NCBI GenBank assembly: GCA_023853785.1
Contig: JAJIRX010000488.1
Location: forward strand, 158,637-222,636
Length of the DNA: 64,000 nucleotides
Direction: 5' to 3'
From: Psilocybe azurescens
Lineage: Eukaryota > Basidiomycota > Agaricomycetes > Agaricales > Agrocybaceae
In this document: positions 45,473 through 58,634 of the stretch, piece by piece
Numbering within the stretch: position 1 is the stretch's first letter
How the letters are laid out: each line of letters opens with the position of its first letter
Position numbers and translations under genes: made by a program
The notes under the pieces: model-generated
The model's database searches: none
Told to the model about the DNA's origin: nothing
The model's input: the letters and a program-made list of their open reading frames with translations, nothing else

Positions 45473-48400
45473 TTAACCAGTTATTAACAAAAACGTGTTT
45501 GTGGAGTCTAAAATATTTGCAGAAGACCATTCAGGAGGGACAGACCCCTGGGGAAAAGCAGGAAATAGCATACAGCTTTGTCGTATATTGGCCAGAGGTA
45601 TAATTGTGCCTTGTGGCCTTGTAGGAGTTGTTGTAGTCATCACTGTTTTAATGCGATACATCATACCATGATGTTCTTCTGCTCTTTTAGATAAAGGTGA
45701 ATACCATTCAATATATGCCAAAGGTCCTTTTGGCCATATTGGTGATGATAGAGCTCTACCAGCATATGTCTCTGTGAACTTTGGCAGAGTAAATATAACA
45801 CGAACACGACCAATTTTTGTCCCTAAAAAATGAAGATTAGCCCGCAATTTGGAATCAATATAAAGTCTATATCATACCTATCAGTCCTGTTGATTCTGCA
45901 TCAACGTTGACAATAGCAACAACGGTATCAAATCGGCCATGTGGAAGTTTGTCAGACTTTGGAAGAGCCTTAACAATATCGTTTTCCTCCATGTCATTTT
46001 CATTGTCAATTACTTCAGGATGGAATCGAAACATGTTGTAAACATCAACTTTGTGAATGGAAGTGGTATATTACCCAAATTTTGATTGGTAGTAGGAGTA
46101 TCGGAGTATTGGTTTAAAAAACCTTCAAATAATAGGAAAAATGTGGCGCCATATGTTTTTCTTCAATAATGGAAAGTGATCGGTTGGGAAAATTAGGCTC
46201 TTTAGAAATCGATATAGGTGGCTTTTGAAGCTGCTTGAAAGGCATTATAGCACTGGAGGTAGGAGGAGCCATTTTGATGTCGCCATGATTATCAAAAAGC
46301 TGTTTGGTTTTGACTTGTGTAAATTGGGATGCCGGTGATGATTTGGACGATTGAAGTGATTTTTGATAGATGTCAAAACCCACAATCTTTTCTCCACGAG
46401 AAAGCCAGCGAATCATTTGAGGAAATTCGTTTCTCTGATTTGTAGCTCTCCATCCATGTTTGGCAAAATCAATATGAAGCCGTTCAAATAGCTCAGTGTT
46501 GTAGTTGTCAGTAGTGCCAAACGTTTGATAGCCTCCACATAGTGTAGAAGAGAATGGAATTTTGGAATGTTGAAGTCCTTTCGTACTCCTGTTTGGATAA
46601 AGTAGTCGCAATGTTGGTGAAATGTATTCAATGCACTCTGAAGATAGCCAAGTGTTTCTGTACTGTGTGTAGTATACTGAGCAAGATAAATGAAGTCAAG
46701 AAGAGCAGTGATAGCGACCACAGCCTTGGTAGGTATGCTTCCAATTAGGCAACCAAGTAGAATTTTACCCATATTTTTCCTCTCTGGACCTGAGATTTGC
46801 GAAAGTGCAGATATTCCATTTTGAAATGACGTAGCCCATATCCAATAGGAAGACATCGTATACGTTGATCCAGTTGAGCAGGGGATAGAATTTTCTGACA
46901 CCAAGCTACCAGATGTTTGAACACCCCTTGATACAGCTGATGCAAAACGTCTGGTGTAATAGATCGATGAATATCGGTAAGAGGAAATCCATCCCAAAAG
47001 GTTGATAAACACTACCCGCCACATCATATGACATGCAAAAGTTATGGAATGAATTTGGATTCCCATTTGCACGTTGGTTACTCTCTTGAAGTATGGATTT
47101 TGTCCACTCCTGAGTTCTTCGCTCATGAGGTTCTTTGTTTCCAAGTTCTATAGCTGGAGCCTTGCATTTGACGCATGTTCCATACTTGGTGCATGTTACA
47201 AGACATTGTTCTGGATAATCGGCGACATAGCAGGTAAGGATTGGATGGACTTTGCGAACAGCTCCATCAGTGCTGACCATCTCCACACCTTTTGACCAGC
47301 ATCAATTAAAGGCTGAAGGACAATGCGCATGGAATCATGGAAAGTACGTTGGACACAGGACCAATGCTGCTGATCATTCATTTTGGACCGATCAAGTTTG
47401 TCGACTGACAGATATGCAATTAGGACACAGGCATGTTTGGAAGGCTTGCGTCGTAGCTTTTGGAATGTTTCCGATTGTGAGATATACCGGGTAAGCAGAT
47501 TTATTTCCTGAAAATTGAGTAAGCTGCGTCTTGTCGGTGGCTATGATAACAGGAGCAACAGTAGCACCAAGTGGCAGCATTGACTGAAATATACAAGCTG
47601 AGTAAGAAATCCTCCCAAAAACAGTAAAATGTACCTGTAAAACATGCCACCATTTTCCTGTCCACATTTCTGAGAATATACGATTTCCCCAGAGTTTTCA
47701 CCTGAGAATATCTTGGCAGGTGCATACACCATATCCTTAGAGAAATGAGGATCTTTCCACAAGCTTTGAATAGCAGCAATAGGATCACAAAAGCAGATTG
47801 TGAATGTTTCGCTAGGTTTGTCCTTGAAAAATAGATGTTTTGTCTGCCACTCTCCTGCCTTTTCTGGTATGTCGTCTAATTTTTGATGAAGGACTCGTAT
47901 GTTCTTGTATGAAAGGCCTAATTTTTCTACCACCTTCGTGAAATTTTAGCAAAACACGCTAAATATGAATAAATGATGCTCACTCCTGGTATGGCCAGCA
48001 GTCTATCAAATGCGTTATGACCAGGTCCATCCATCACTGCCCACTGAGCAACTTTCCAGTCGAGCTCTGAGGCAAAGGGAAAAAATTTACTCGCTCCAAT
48101 GGTGGTATTTTCTTCTTCTGGCATATACCTGGGAGGTATGACGTGGTGAATGATATCACCAGCATTCTTGGTCCATATAATTGTGTGATCATCTTCATTA
48201 TCATCCAAAACTTTACTATAGTGCAAAGCAGCTGACTGGATCCTATTGGCAGCGGTTTGTGGACCAGGTCCATCTTCTCCTTCAACGCCATCCTCTGGTA
48301 GCTCTGGAGTGTTGGGAATGAAGTGGAACTCATCTCGATGGCTTCCACCTGCTTGAAGAGCTGACATATCAAAATCGAAGTCCTCATGATTCATTGGATT

Positions 48401-48652
48401 GTAGTCGTCCCAATCCTGCTCTTCTGGAAGATTTTCATCACCATCTAGACTAACGTTGAATGGATCTCCACCTTCTGCTTGCTCTTCTGTTTCATTTTGA
48501 TGTCTCGTTGAAATGCTGGTGTTTACAGGTCCCAAGTTCCGTAGCTTTCCTTTCATATACCAAGTGCATGATTTGGCGGTGCTGAGATGTGAATTGAGGC
48601 CTTTGGATGTTTTGAAATGTCTACCACATGTAGCCTCACAACGATAGCTCAT
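45473..48652 (-). pseudogene. Plavaka-type DNA transposase, decayed
   Basis: The ATG at 48652 begins with a C2H2-like N-terminus (CEATCGRHFKTSKGLNSHL) and an acidic region. It is followed by the family's hallmark segments: FFPFASELDWKVAQWA, MWTGKWWHVLQ, LPLGATVAPVIIATDKTQLT, SAYPVYLTIGNI, STDGAVRKVHPILTCYVADY and ITPDVLHQLYQGVFKHLV. The C-terminal exon ends at 45473. The order is complete, but frame changes occur near 47675, 47455, 47290, 47000, 46800 and about 46510, so it cannot make an intact transposase as written. Terminal inverted repeats were not identified. Confidence 0.82.
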
Positions 48653-48994
48653 GATAGAATAAGAGAAAATAGATGAGCAGTGATAAAGCTGGTAGATGAA
48701 GAAGAGATAATAACAAATATATTAGTGTGTGATACGACATGAAGTGTATATTGAGTCATATAGAAATTAGTAATCATCTGAGAGTCTAATATTAGATAAA
48801 TGTAGAATAATGTGAACGATGTGGACGTACTTTTGAAGAGCTTCAGAAAGCTTTAGCACAGCATTGTATTCTTTCTGCAATCACATTTGAAATGTGGATA
48901 CAGTGGACAAATCAGAGGCCAGTTTTTTGCAATCCTAGCGGCTTGAATAGATGTTGTCAGGGTGCGACTCCGATATGCATGAACATGGGGAGGT
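48653..48994. other. Gap between Plavaka copy and TIR element
   Basis: Only A+T-rich upstream sequence of the Plavaka gene; no other feature was recognised. Confidence 0.5.
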
Positions 48995-49939
48995 CTTTAC
49001 ACTCCCCCACAGGTACCGATCGGAACTGGTCGGATTCTGACTGGTTCTGACTGAATTTTATTTGGCAGTGTCCCTGCCAAATTAGCAGTAAAATGTCCAA
49101 ATTTTTCCAACCAGATTCCGACTGGATTCCGATCGAACTACCAGTACCGACCAGTTCCACTGTTAACAAGTCCGACCAAAATCCGATCAGAATCCAACTG
49201 GAATCCAAGTGGTATTCATCAAATTTGAAACCCAATTAGACCCAATTCCGAGTGGAATCCGAGTGGTACCAAGCGGAACTACATTATGTCAGCATACTAT
49301 TTACAGCTCAGCAAGTAATAACACAAAAAGTATACATAGATCTCAACATTTTGTGACAAATTTGGTATTGTTAGGATTGTAAAATTGAGGAGAATATGTT
49401 TATGTAATAGTTATATAAAATTAAAAATTTTCTGGTAAAGAAATACCTATTTTTCATATAAATCTGTGCTTATATAATCTAAATGTCTTGAATAAAATTA
49501 ATCTTTGTATTCCATTAATTTCTATTATTGTAACACTATTAATATATAGCTAACAGAGTGCTATTTTGTTGCAAAATGTAGTTTACAATATCTATATATA
49601 TTCAAATTTACAGTATTTTGTATATTGAACATGCTGACATAATATTCTGATAATGGTGTAATTACAGATGCATTGCCCTCAATTTTCTGATCATTTTGAT
49701 ATATAATATGTGGGTATAGCTTCAGAGGAAGTGCCAGAATATATTATTGGGTGTTGTAAAGAATGGTATATAATTTATAAAATGTTGATAATACCACAAG
49801 CAATAATAGTGTAGTTGGTAATGTGTGTATAGAATTAATATATATGAAGCTGCTGGTTCAATTCCTGTTGAGTGTATTTTATAATTTCACATTTATTACA
49901 AATATCATGTGACCTGAATGGATTACTTAAGAGCTTATG

Positions 49940-50371
49940 TGTTACGATTTCAAGTTAGAGTCACGCAGTGTGCGTAATCTAACCACCAATCGTTGTACAA
50001 GAACAAGTTCAAGTTCGAGTTGAGCAGGTTAAGCAGGTTGGATTCTCAAGAACTAGCTAAAGAATACAGTAGATCTCTCTGGTATAAATACTAAGAATTG
50101 TACAGCAAGTTGAAACGAGACTGAATGTTCATCAACAGATGTATATAAGAATAGTGGAAACAGATCGAGTTGAAACAAGATCGAATGTTCATCAGCAGAT
50201 GTATATAAGAATAGAGGAAACAAATCAAACGTTCATCAATGATGTATCATAAAGATGGAGTCGAAAGTCCATCAGAGATATGATGGAGTTTCGTAGAATG
50301 ATTGATGGAAAGGAAAAAGAAAAGAAAAGAAAAGAAAAGAGAAAAGAAAAAGAAAAAGACTTGTCGTAACA
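49940..50371 (-). repeat. 3' LTR of the gypsy element
   Basis: 432 bp, TG..CA ends. It contains a TATA-like TATAAATA (about 50084) and an internal tandem duplication of about 60 bp (50115-50225) with the shared core GTTCATCA and GATGTATATAAGAATAG. The TSD copy TTATG lies immediately to the left. Confidence 0.92.
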
Positions 50372-50496
50372 TTACCCCCATATTACACTCCTTATGCCTC
50401 AGAAGGAGTGAAACCCAATGTATCCAGAAACTCGTTAACCTCCGTAAGGCTTCGCCAGTGGTGTTTGCGATTCCGGCGTTGTCGAGAAGATCTTCG

Positions 50497-51673
50497 TCAA
50501 CTCCTCCATAATAGGGGGTCGACGTGATGCTCATTGTCTGGGCAGTAGCTGCAGTCTCGGTAAGAATGTCCAGGTGCATACCGATAGCAGTAGATGCATT
50601 TGAACTTAGGACATTTGGGGCGGATATGTCTGGGTTCGCCGCAGTGGAAGCAAGTGACAGACGTCGCGCTCGTTGAGCAATTCATTGTAGAAGACGAAGG
50701 GCGGACGAGCTTCGTTGATGAGTTGTGGTGCTTGGATATCGTCAGAGGTGTTGGGCGTAGGAATGGGAGATCTTGAGGGAGTTGAGGCAGGAGGCGAAAT
50801 CTGCGGTGAGGGCGAATTGTCAATGACTGGTGAAAATCGTACTGATCGGCGATAAGCGGGAGGGACGGGCAGGAAGGGGTCGAGAAGGAACAGCGTTCTG
50901 AAGATGGAAACTGGAGAGAGGAAATACGGACGGTTTTCGCACTGAGGGTGATTCGCGACGATGTTTCCACAACACGTCTTCGATTTCTCTTTCTAGTCCC
51001 CATGATTGAAGTCTGTCTAGTAAAATTGATGCCATGGTCTCTCGAACATGAGATCGGTGTCTGGCAAGACGGATTTCTCGTTCTTCTTGTTGATAGGCTC
51101 TGGAAACCTTCGCCAGTTCGTCGAGGGCAAGAACGGTGTCAGGATCTTCAAAGTATGAGCAGATCTTTTGAGCCGCTTCGTCGTCGGGCGAAGAGTTCCA
51201 TCGCTTCAAAGGTCGACAGTGTTTGGGCATGACTGGGCACGGCAGGTCGTTTGCCTCACATACGTGAATTGGCAGGGGTAGAAGAGGAAGAAGCGGTGGG
51301 GTATCAATGAAGGACATGTTGCGTTGTTCTGATGGTTGAGGAATGGTTTAGAGATGGAACGACTTGGCCTTTTAACTACTTTGGTAATTAGTGGAAGGCG
51401 TTGGTAGAGCTCCTGTTCGACCAGATTTAGCTTGAGACGTTGAGATCTGGCTTGGTGGTGAGCAAGTCTAGCGGCAGCCGGACGGTAGTTCTGTTTTGCC
51501 GTTTCCTTCTGATCGATTGCTTTGTTGTATTGGGTGAGGATTTCTCTTCGCAGCGTCTCAAGGTCTTCTACAGTTTGATCGGTCAAAGGGGTATCAAAGA
51601 TGGGAGTTTCGAATTGGTTCGTTTCAGAGCTTCGAGTGAAAGAAGAGGCGATGCATCGAAGAAAGTGAGGCAT
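50497..51673 (-). CDS. Accessory zinc-knuckle ORF downstream of pol (ORF3), frameshifted
   Basis: The frame opens at 51673, 18 nt after the pol stop, with MPHFLRCIASSFTRSSETN. It is rich in Glu/Gln/Arg helices (ETLRREILTQYNKAIDQKE). The text continues in other frames: from 51317 MSFIDTPPLLPLLPL and the helical DEAAQKICSYFEDPDTVLAL, then a C-terminal double knuckle CFHCGEPRHIRPKC and CIYCYRYAPGHSYRDC, ending at 50497. Two frame changes are needed. Similar extra ORFs with CCHC-like knuckles are known to me only loosely from agaricomycete gypsy elements. A role in RNA packaging or regulation is inference. Confidence 0.6.
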
Positions 51674-51690
51674 CAGGATGGTAGTGATGA

Positions 51691-54600
51691 TCAGAGTTTG
51701 TGTAATTGGCGGTATTCTTGGAGAGTCTCGCTGTCGCCGCCGAACGCGTCATCTTTTTCCCACGTTGCTTCGGAGATAGGGAATCCCGTCCATTTGATAA
51801 GGTATTGATATTTTTGTTTTCCTTTTTGGGTTTTCGTCCAGTCTTTCTATGATTTAAAATGGTTTCAACTTCCCAGTGTTCTTCTTGATTCTTGATCTCA
51901 GGTGGTGGTCTAGGGAAGTTCGGTCCGTATGTTTCTGTTTCTTTGTATGGCATGAGCAGAGTTGCGTGGAAAACGTTGTGGATCTTCCATATCTTGGGGA
52001 TTTTGAGTTTGTACGTGAGAGGTCCCAAGACTTCTGTGATTGTGAACGGGCCTTCTCGTTTCGGTTTCATCTTTGAGTGATACCTCGTGGAGATGTTGCG
52101 GGAGTCTAGCCAAACTTTTGTCCCTTTTTCGAATGGTTTGAAGTTCGATTTTCGTCGTTCAGCTATCCTTTGTCTTGCAAGTTCGTGGGCGGCTAGCGCT
52201 TCTTCTCGATCTTTCAGGAGGTGTTTGACTTTTTCTTCCACTGACGGGGCTTTGGTGTTCTCGAATGCGAGTGGAATGGCCAACGGGGATGAACCTAAGG
52301 TGAGTTCGAATGGGGTTTTGACCCTTTCGGAGTGCTTCCTGTTGTTGTGAGTGAATTCCAACGTTCCGACCGACTTGTTCCAATCGGTTGGGTGTGAAGA
52401 ACAATAGATGGATAGGTAAGCTTCTATTTCTTGGTTGAATCGTTCGGTGGTTCCGTCTCCTATTGGACGATAGGCCGTCGTTAATTTGGACTTGATCCCT
52501 AAGAGTCTCATGAGTTCTTGGAAGACTTTTGCGGTAAATAGGGATCTCGGTCGGAGATAATGCTGTCTGGGAGTCCGAATCGTTTGAAAAGGTTGTCGAG
52601 TAGGAGTTGGGCTGCTCCTTCCGCGTCCAGTGCTTCTCCCGGTTCCCCTTTCTTTCGGCAAGGTATTAAAATCACCCCCTTAGTAAGCCCATGGTCTACC
52701 ACGACCATGATTGCGTCCACGATCTGTCCCGTTGTCATACACCAATTTTGATTGGATATGAGATTTATCTATAAGCTTAGAGCATCTGTCTCGACTCCCC
52801 ATTGCATGCAGAAGCCAGGGTTATTATTTCGCATTTTTATCTGAAGCACATCCCTCAATATTCAACGTCAAAGCCCATTCACAGTCCACTTCAAGCTCCA
52901 TTCCAACTTTCAATCTCCACTTCAACCCTTTGATCAGTTACATTCCCTATCAATGATTCAATCGTCTATCTATTTTGAACCTCAAGGCTATGCGCGAGAT
53001 TATTCTTGGACATCATTCCTATCTATCCTAGTACGCACAGCACTGCACAGCATCATATATCACCATCGTCATCAGCATTTGATCATCTACAACTATTTGG
53101 TCCTTAACTGGATTCCACATATGCAGCAAATCTTTGTCTCACTCAGCAGTCTTGGTAATGGATGACTGAGCTGTGCCATGAATAGACTGGTTCTATTCAT
53201 TGGCATGGTACTTGTTCGCTATTTTGGCTCCTTTTCTATTGTCTGACACTTTCATATGATTGATCCTTCCTTCCTTTTGTCATTCTTGCTTATTGTACTT
53301 ACTCAGCTTCGCTTCTTTCTTACTCATCTCACTTCGCTTTTCATAATCCTGCTTATACTTCTTACTCATCCTATGTTACTTACTTACTCATCCTTCTATT
53401 TTTCACTCCTAAACTCCATCAGCCTTCAATCTATTGTATGTAGTTGACAGATGGGACTACTGGGTGTCGTTCTACAGAATGATTAGTATAGTTTGGACGC
53501 TTGATCTCTTTTAAATATTTTTCTATGTTCTCTGGTATATAAACCATGTATTAGTATCGCTTGGAATGCAAGGAAGTTACAAGCCCCAACTTTCTTCACA
53601 GCAAAGATTTCAAGTTATCAAGTACTCAGTCCAGCACTCCAAGCACGCATTCAATCAATCTCTATCACTATTCAGCACGAAATTCAACAATCACTCCAGT
53701 TATTCAAGACGTTCATCAGAGGCTAGACTAGCCTATCCAACCACCCACGCTCTCACATCCCAGAGCAATTTATCCAGTTCATTTCGATCCTATCATCCTC
53801 CAGACCCTTCATTCTTCCTCTACCTCAAGATCCTCAACTCCCCATCGCTTCTATTGCTCCAGAATATTTTTATTCTGCAATCTTGGTCTTGTTGTCATCT
53901 TCATCCATCGCCCTAGTCATCCCTCATTCACTCCACCGCTCTGTTTGATTTTTGGTTCAAGAACATCGCACAATCCTTCATCATATATCACTCCAGGCCG
54001 CTCAAGTCATTACTCTATCAGCAGGCTTTACTTCTAGCTTTGCAGACGCTGTAGACTCGATTAAAGCGCACTAGGATCAAGACTACATTCTCACTCCTGC
54101 CCCGTATCAATCCCTGCAAATTATCTAGTCATTTGACCCCTCCACAGTCATCACTCTTCGTTCACACCGTTCTACCCTAATCAAGTCGGGTTGCTTCCTC
54201 TCAGTAAATACTCAAGGGCATTTTATATTCCCTCATCCATTCCTCCTTCTTCATACGTCCCTGCCCTCCTCAGACCACATACATCTTCACAACCTAGTGG
54301 CAAAGCCAGCCCTCACTTTAACTCAACAGGGAGAGAGTCGTCTTATCTAGTCTAGACCATTCCTCTCTGGTTTGTGTTTTGGTTTTCGATTTATATATCA
54401 AATCACACACTACGTAGTTCACCGTGCTGTTTTTAACCGGTGGTAAGTCGGTTAGAAAGTCCATAGAACAGTTTGCAAATGGTTGCGTAGAAGTTGGTCC
54501 GGCGACTGGCATGAAGGATGGGTGAGAGGGGTTTCTGTTGATCTTGAATTGTTGACAGATCCCACAGCCTTTGACGTATTGTTTTACCGAAGGAACGTAG

Positions 54601-56957
54601 CCCTGGCCACCAGTAATGTGTCTTTACTGCGTTGTATGTTTCGAGTTCTCCGGGGTGTCCTGCCGATGGTAGATCATGAAAAGATTTTACTACTTGTTGC
54701 CATAGGTTTTGGTTCTTCGGTAGATATGTTTTGCCTTTATAAAAATGACATTTTTTCCATTGAATTCTTCTGTTTTCCAGTCGCCGAGGTCAGTCCGAAG
54801 GGTTGATGGTCCTTCTTGTAGTAGAGCCTTTAAGATCTCCGCAATATCTGTATCGAATTCTTTTGAATCAACGATTTTCTGTTGTAGTTCGGTGTCAATT
54901 AGATTGACAAAAAGTTCCTCTGGTAGCAAGGTCACATCTTCGTTGTCGTGGTCTTCATCTGGTATGAAATCTGGCCTTCTTGATAAGGCGTCAGATTGAA
55001 TCATTTTTGTTCCGGGCATGTGGATAAGTTTCAGATCGAATTGGATAGGAATAATGACCATCGAGCTTGCCGTCTGTTCAGATTTCTTGGGCTTCTGAAA
55101 TAGGTTAGGTTTTTGTGGTCAGAATGGATGATCGTCGTGTGTTCGGATCCTTGAATATAGTGTCTCCATTCCTGTAATGCTCGTACAATTGCCAGGAGTT
55201 CCCGATCGTAGATCTCGTAGTTCCTTTCTGTTGCTGAAAAGGTTTTCAAATAAATGCGCATGGGTGTCTATCTCCGTTTCCATCGAGTTGAGTTAACATG
55301 GCTCCAGATGCATATTTTGAGGCGTCGCATTCAATTTGAAATGGTTTGTTTGGGTCTGGCATCGAGAGAACCGGTTCTTCCATGAATCATCGTTTTAGTT
55401 CGTCGAACGCTCGTTGAGCTGCATCCGTCCATTCAATTTCTTGTCCTTCTTTAGAAGGTCGTTCAGGGGTTGTGCCACCGTGGAGAACTTCCTGATGAAT
55501 TTTCGGTAGAAGTTCCCGAATCCTAGGAATCCTCTGACTTGCTTGACTGTGGTAGGCGCCAGCCAGTCTCGGATTCCTTTGAGTTTCGATTGATCCATGG
55601 AGATTCTTCCTTCTTCGATTATCATTCCCAGGTATTCAACTTTTAGTTGTCTGAAGACGCATTTTTCCGGTTTGAGGTATAGGTTGTTATCTTTTAGTCT
55701 TTGCAGGACAATCCGTTCATATTTTGCCAAATCTTCTTGATTATCGGCAAAGATCAAGATGTCGTCCATGTAGATAATCACAAATCCTCCAGAGATCTCG
55801 CCTTCGAACAGCGAATCCATCATGGATTGAAAAGTGGCTGGGGAATTGCATAATCCAAAGAACATAACCGTGGGTTCAAAGAGTCCTCGATTCGTTTTGA
55901 AGGCGGCCTTCCGTTGATCTTCTTTCGAATGCGGACGTTGTTGTATTCTTGTCTGACATCGAGCTTGGTGAAGAATTTTGCTCCTTTGAGTTTGTCCAGT
56001 AGATCGGGATTCGTTGCAAAGGGTAGGCATTCTTGACTGTCCATTCATTTAGATATCGATAGTCTTGACAGGGTCGCAGTTTTCCGTCTTTCTTGGCTAC
56101 AAAGAAAAACGGTGATGCAATGTCCGATTTGATTTGACAATATATCCTTTGTCCAGCATTTCTTTAAGGAATTTGTCCTGTTCGATTTGTTCTTCGGGGG
56201 TGAGACTATAGACCTTGCATGGTTTTGGTTTGAATCCAGGCTTCAGTTCGATCTTGTGGTCCCAGGGTCTTGAGATTGGAAATCGATCTGCCGCTTTCTT
56301 GTCGAAAAGTCCGAGGTAGTCGTGGAGGTCCGGGGGAATAAGTTCTTCCAGAGGTTTAGCAGGTGTCCTATTTTTGTGTTCCATTGCCAGTGTTTGTGAT
56401 GCCGTGGTTTTTGCGTTGATCCATGCCTGGTCCATTTCTTCAGAGTCTCTTGCTTCGATAAAGTCAATTACCAAAGCATTGAAGTCTTCGAGTGGGGCGT
56501 CTGTAGTGTCCATGATCGGTTTGGTTTCTTCCAGTTCTTCTTCCATAGTAGTGGCTCGGATGGATTTGGAAACTCTCCATTTAATTTTCCCAGTTTCCCA
56601 ATCAATGTCAGGGTTTCGTTTTTGAAGCCAAGGCAGTCCTAAAATGATCTTTTGTTGTCCTAATCCAGAGACAAAGAGAATTTCCTTGTTTGTCCTGTTC
56701 CCGATGGTAAGATTGAGTTCTACAAAGGTAGAGATCATTCCTTTCTTGTTGAGGGTTCCGTCCACGTTGTATACTGTGAGGTTCCTTTTCAAGGGTTTTT
56801 GTTCGAGTCCAAGTTGCCTAGCGTAGTTTTGGTCGATGAATTTTCCACCAGCTCCAGAGTCAATTAGACCCGAGGTTTCGACAATTTGTGGCTTTCCGTT
56901 TTTTATGGCAGAGAAAGAAATCGGTAAATGCATAGATTTATTCTCGAGTGTAGCCAT
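51691..56957 (-). pseudogene. gypsy pol polyprotein (protease-RT-RNase H-integrase-chromodomain), disrupted
   Basis: From the minus-strand ATG at 56957, the aspartic protease motif is GLIDSGAGGKFID. The reverse transcriptase has FGLCNSPATFQSMMDSLF and the catalytic YMDD (IIYMDDILIF). RNase H shows [18 protein letters not shown] and [10 protein letters not shown]. The integrase core begins SMDFLTDLPPV, is cut at about 54430, and resumes at 52735 with [14 protein letters not shown] and the segment TAYRPIGDGTTERFNQEIE. The C-terminal chromodomain reads EVETILNHRK then YLIKWTGFPISEATWE, across a frame change in A-runs near 51815. Further frame changes occur near 56100, 55390 and 52560. It cannot encode a functional polyprotein as written. 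Confidence 0.88.
52736..54430. mobile_element. Foreign insert of about 1.7 kb in the gypsy integrase
   Basis: Integrase text stops at PPVK on one side and resumes at [10 protein letters not shown] on the other; joining 52735 to 54431 restores a continuous domain. The flanks GTTGT and GCTGT could be a decayed duplication. The insert is pyrimidine-rich on the plus strand, with no domain-bearing ORF, and contains a TGCCATGAATAG/CTATTCATTGGCA hairpin near 53173-53207. No TIR or LTR ends were found. It could be a non-autonomous element or captured UTR-like DNA. Confidence 0.6.
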
Positions 56958-57013
56958 AAATACAGAATAGATGCCTAATCGTGGAGAGACCGATGTCGAT
57001 TCGGTTCTCCGGT

Positions 57014-58060
57014 TTAAAAATCCTCAGTGTTGCTCTCTTCCTCCTGGTTTCCCATTGCCAAACTCGCCAGTTCCTCTCTTTCCTCCATGTTCAGTTCCTG
57101 GATATGGGCATGAAGGTCCTTGGGTGTCCATTTCTTCTTTGGCGTCTCCTTTGGTAAGAAGGGGTTGTTCTTCTTCTTCTGAGGGCAGTCTACTGCAAGA
57201 TGTCCTGTTTGTTTGCATCTGAAACAAGCCCCCTTTTTCATAAGGCTTGTTCGTTCCTCGGTGGTCATAACATCGACGTCCATTGCAAAGGGGTCCTTTC
57301 TCGGCACGGTTCTGGGGATAAATTCGCGCATTCGTTTGAGACGGGCCTCTTATTGCCATCGCGAGTCGATAGCTCCTATCGAAAGACATGGCTTTGTTGT
57401 ACCATTCTTCGATCTTGGTGGGCCTCTTCTCGGACTGGATGATCTTCTGAACTAGCACCGGGTTTAGCGCCGTCTTGAACATTTCGATCAAAAGTTTGTT
57501 TGCAGTGCCGGAGTCATTAGTCATTCCTGCTTCTCCAACCAGTAGTTTGAACTTGGTTACTAGTTGCTCGGCGGTCAAGTTCTTCTGTTGAAGCATTTTC
57601 AGTTTGTCCAATGCATCGATGTCTTCTTCTTCAGGCTTGAATGCCTTCTGGAATTCATCAATAAATTCCTTGTATGTCGGTAAGTCAATGTCCCCTGTGT
57701 TGAGGTTCAATTTGTTCTGGATGAATTGTTGTTTCCAGACGACCGTGTTCCCTTCTTGCATGAAAGAGAGCATGAATGCAATTCATTTTGGTTCAGTGTC
57801 GTGAGACGTCTTTGTTGATCCCCATATAGAGGATACATTCTTGAAGGAACTTCTTGCTTTTAAACCGTTCGCCGTTGGAAGGGCGATAGGTTTGTTAAGA
57901 GAGAGTTCCCTTGTCTTTGGGGTGTTGATTGCCATTTGGTCAACCATTTGTGTTTCGTTCGGTTCAGAGTTTTCAGAGGGTTCAGAGGGTTCAGAGGCGC
58001 CGGTGAAGTATTCTTCTCCTGATGATAGTCCTGGAGTTCGGGTAGTGAGTTGAATGTCTG
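57014..58060 (-). pseudogene. gypsy gag with CCHC zinc knuckle, frameshifted
   Basis: Text from about 57935 (MVDQMAINTP) leads to AFMLSFMQEGNTVVWKQQF and DEFQKAFKPEEEDIDALDKL, the capsid region. The nucleocapsid knuckle is CFRCKQTGHLAVDC and the frame ends at 57014. Frame changes occur near 57850, 57790 and 57355. The gag precedes pol by about 55 bp on the minus strand. Confidence 0.8.
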
Positions 58061-58200
58061 ATGTAGGTGTTCGTTCACCACTGTCGTCAGTGTCGTAGTC
58101 TGCGGAGAAAGTTCCGCTTCGAGATGTCGTGGTGTCTGGTTCAAGCTCCTGATACCACTTGTGGACGAAGCAGTATGGTAGAGTGAGAAGCTAGTTCTTT

Positions 58201-58634
58201 TGTTACAATTTCAAGTTAGAGTCACGCAGTGTGCGTAATCTAACCACCAATCGTTGTACAAGAACAAGTTCAAGTTCGAGTTGAGCAGGTTAAGCAGGTT
58301 GGATTCTCAAGAACTAGCTAAAGAATACAGTAGATCCTCTCTGGTATAAATACTAAGAATTGTACAGCAAGTTGAAACGAGACTGAATGTTCATCAACAG
58401 ATGTATATAAGAATAGTGGAAACAGATCGAGTTGAAACAAGATCGAATGTTCATCAGCAGATGTATATAAGAATAGAGGAAACAAATCAAACGTTCATCA
58501 ATGATGTATCATAAAGATGGAGTCGAAAGTCCATCAGAGGTATGATGGAGTTTCGTAGAATGATTGATGGAAAGGAAAAAGAAAAGAAAAGAAAAGAAAA
58601 GAGAAAAGAAAAAAGAAAAAGACTTGTTGTAACA
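58201..58634 (-). repeat. 5' LTR of the gypsy element
   Basis: 434 bp, nearly identical to 49940-50371. The TSD copy TTATG lies immediately to the right (58635-58639). It would contain the promoter of the element on the minus strand. Confidence 0.92.

Larger units (their letters stand above)
49940..58634 (-). mobile_element. Ty3/gypsy LTR retrotransposon (chromovirus/Tf-like), nested insertion
   Basis: The element reads on the minus strand. Its LTRs are 58201-58634 (5') and 49940-50371 (3'), beginning TGTTAC and ending GTAACA, and flanked by the 5-bp duplication TTATG on both sides (49935-49939, 58635-58639). Order inside: gag with zinc knuckle, protease, reverse transcriptase, RNase H, integrase, chromodomain, then an extra ORF. 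About 1.7 kb of unrelated DNA splits the integrase. The LTRs differ at about three substitutions and two indels in 434 bp, implying fairly recent insertion. A polypurine-like GGGGGTAA precedes the 3' LTR; a candidate primer site TGGTATCAGGAGC lies about 36 nt inside the 5' LTR. Confidence 0.92.

Noticed and set aside
53566..53916. 116-codon plus-strand frame in the insert
   Set aside because: Its composition is Ser/Leu-rich low complexity from pyrimidine-rich DNA, with no splice logic or domain.
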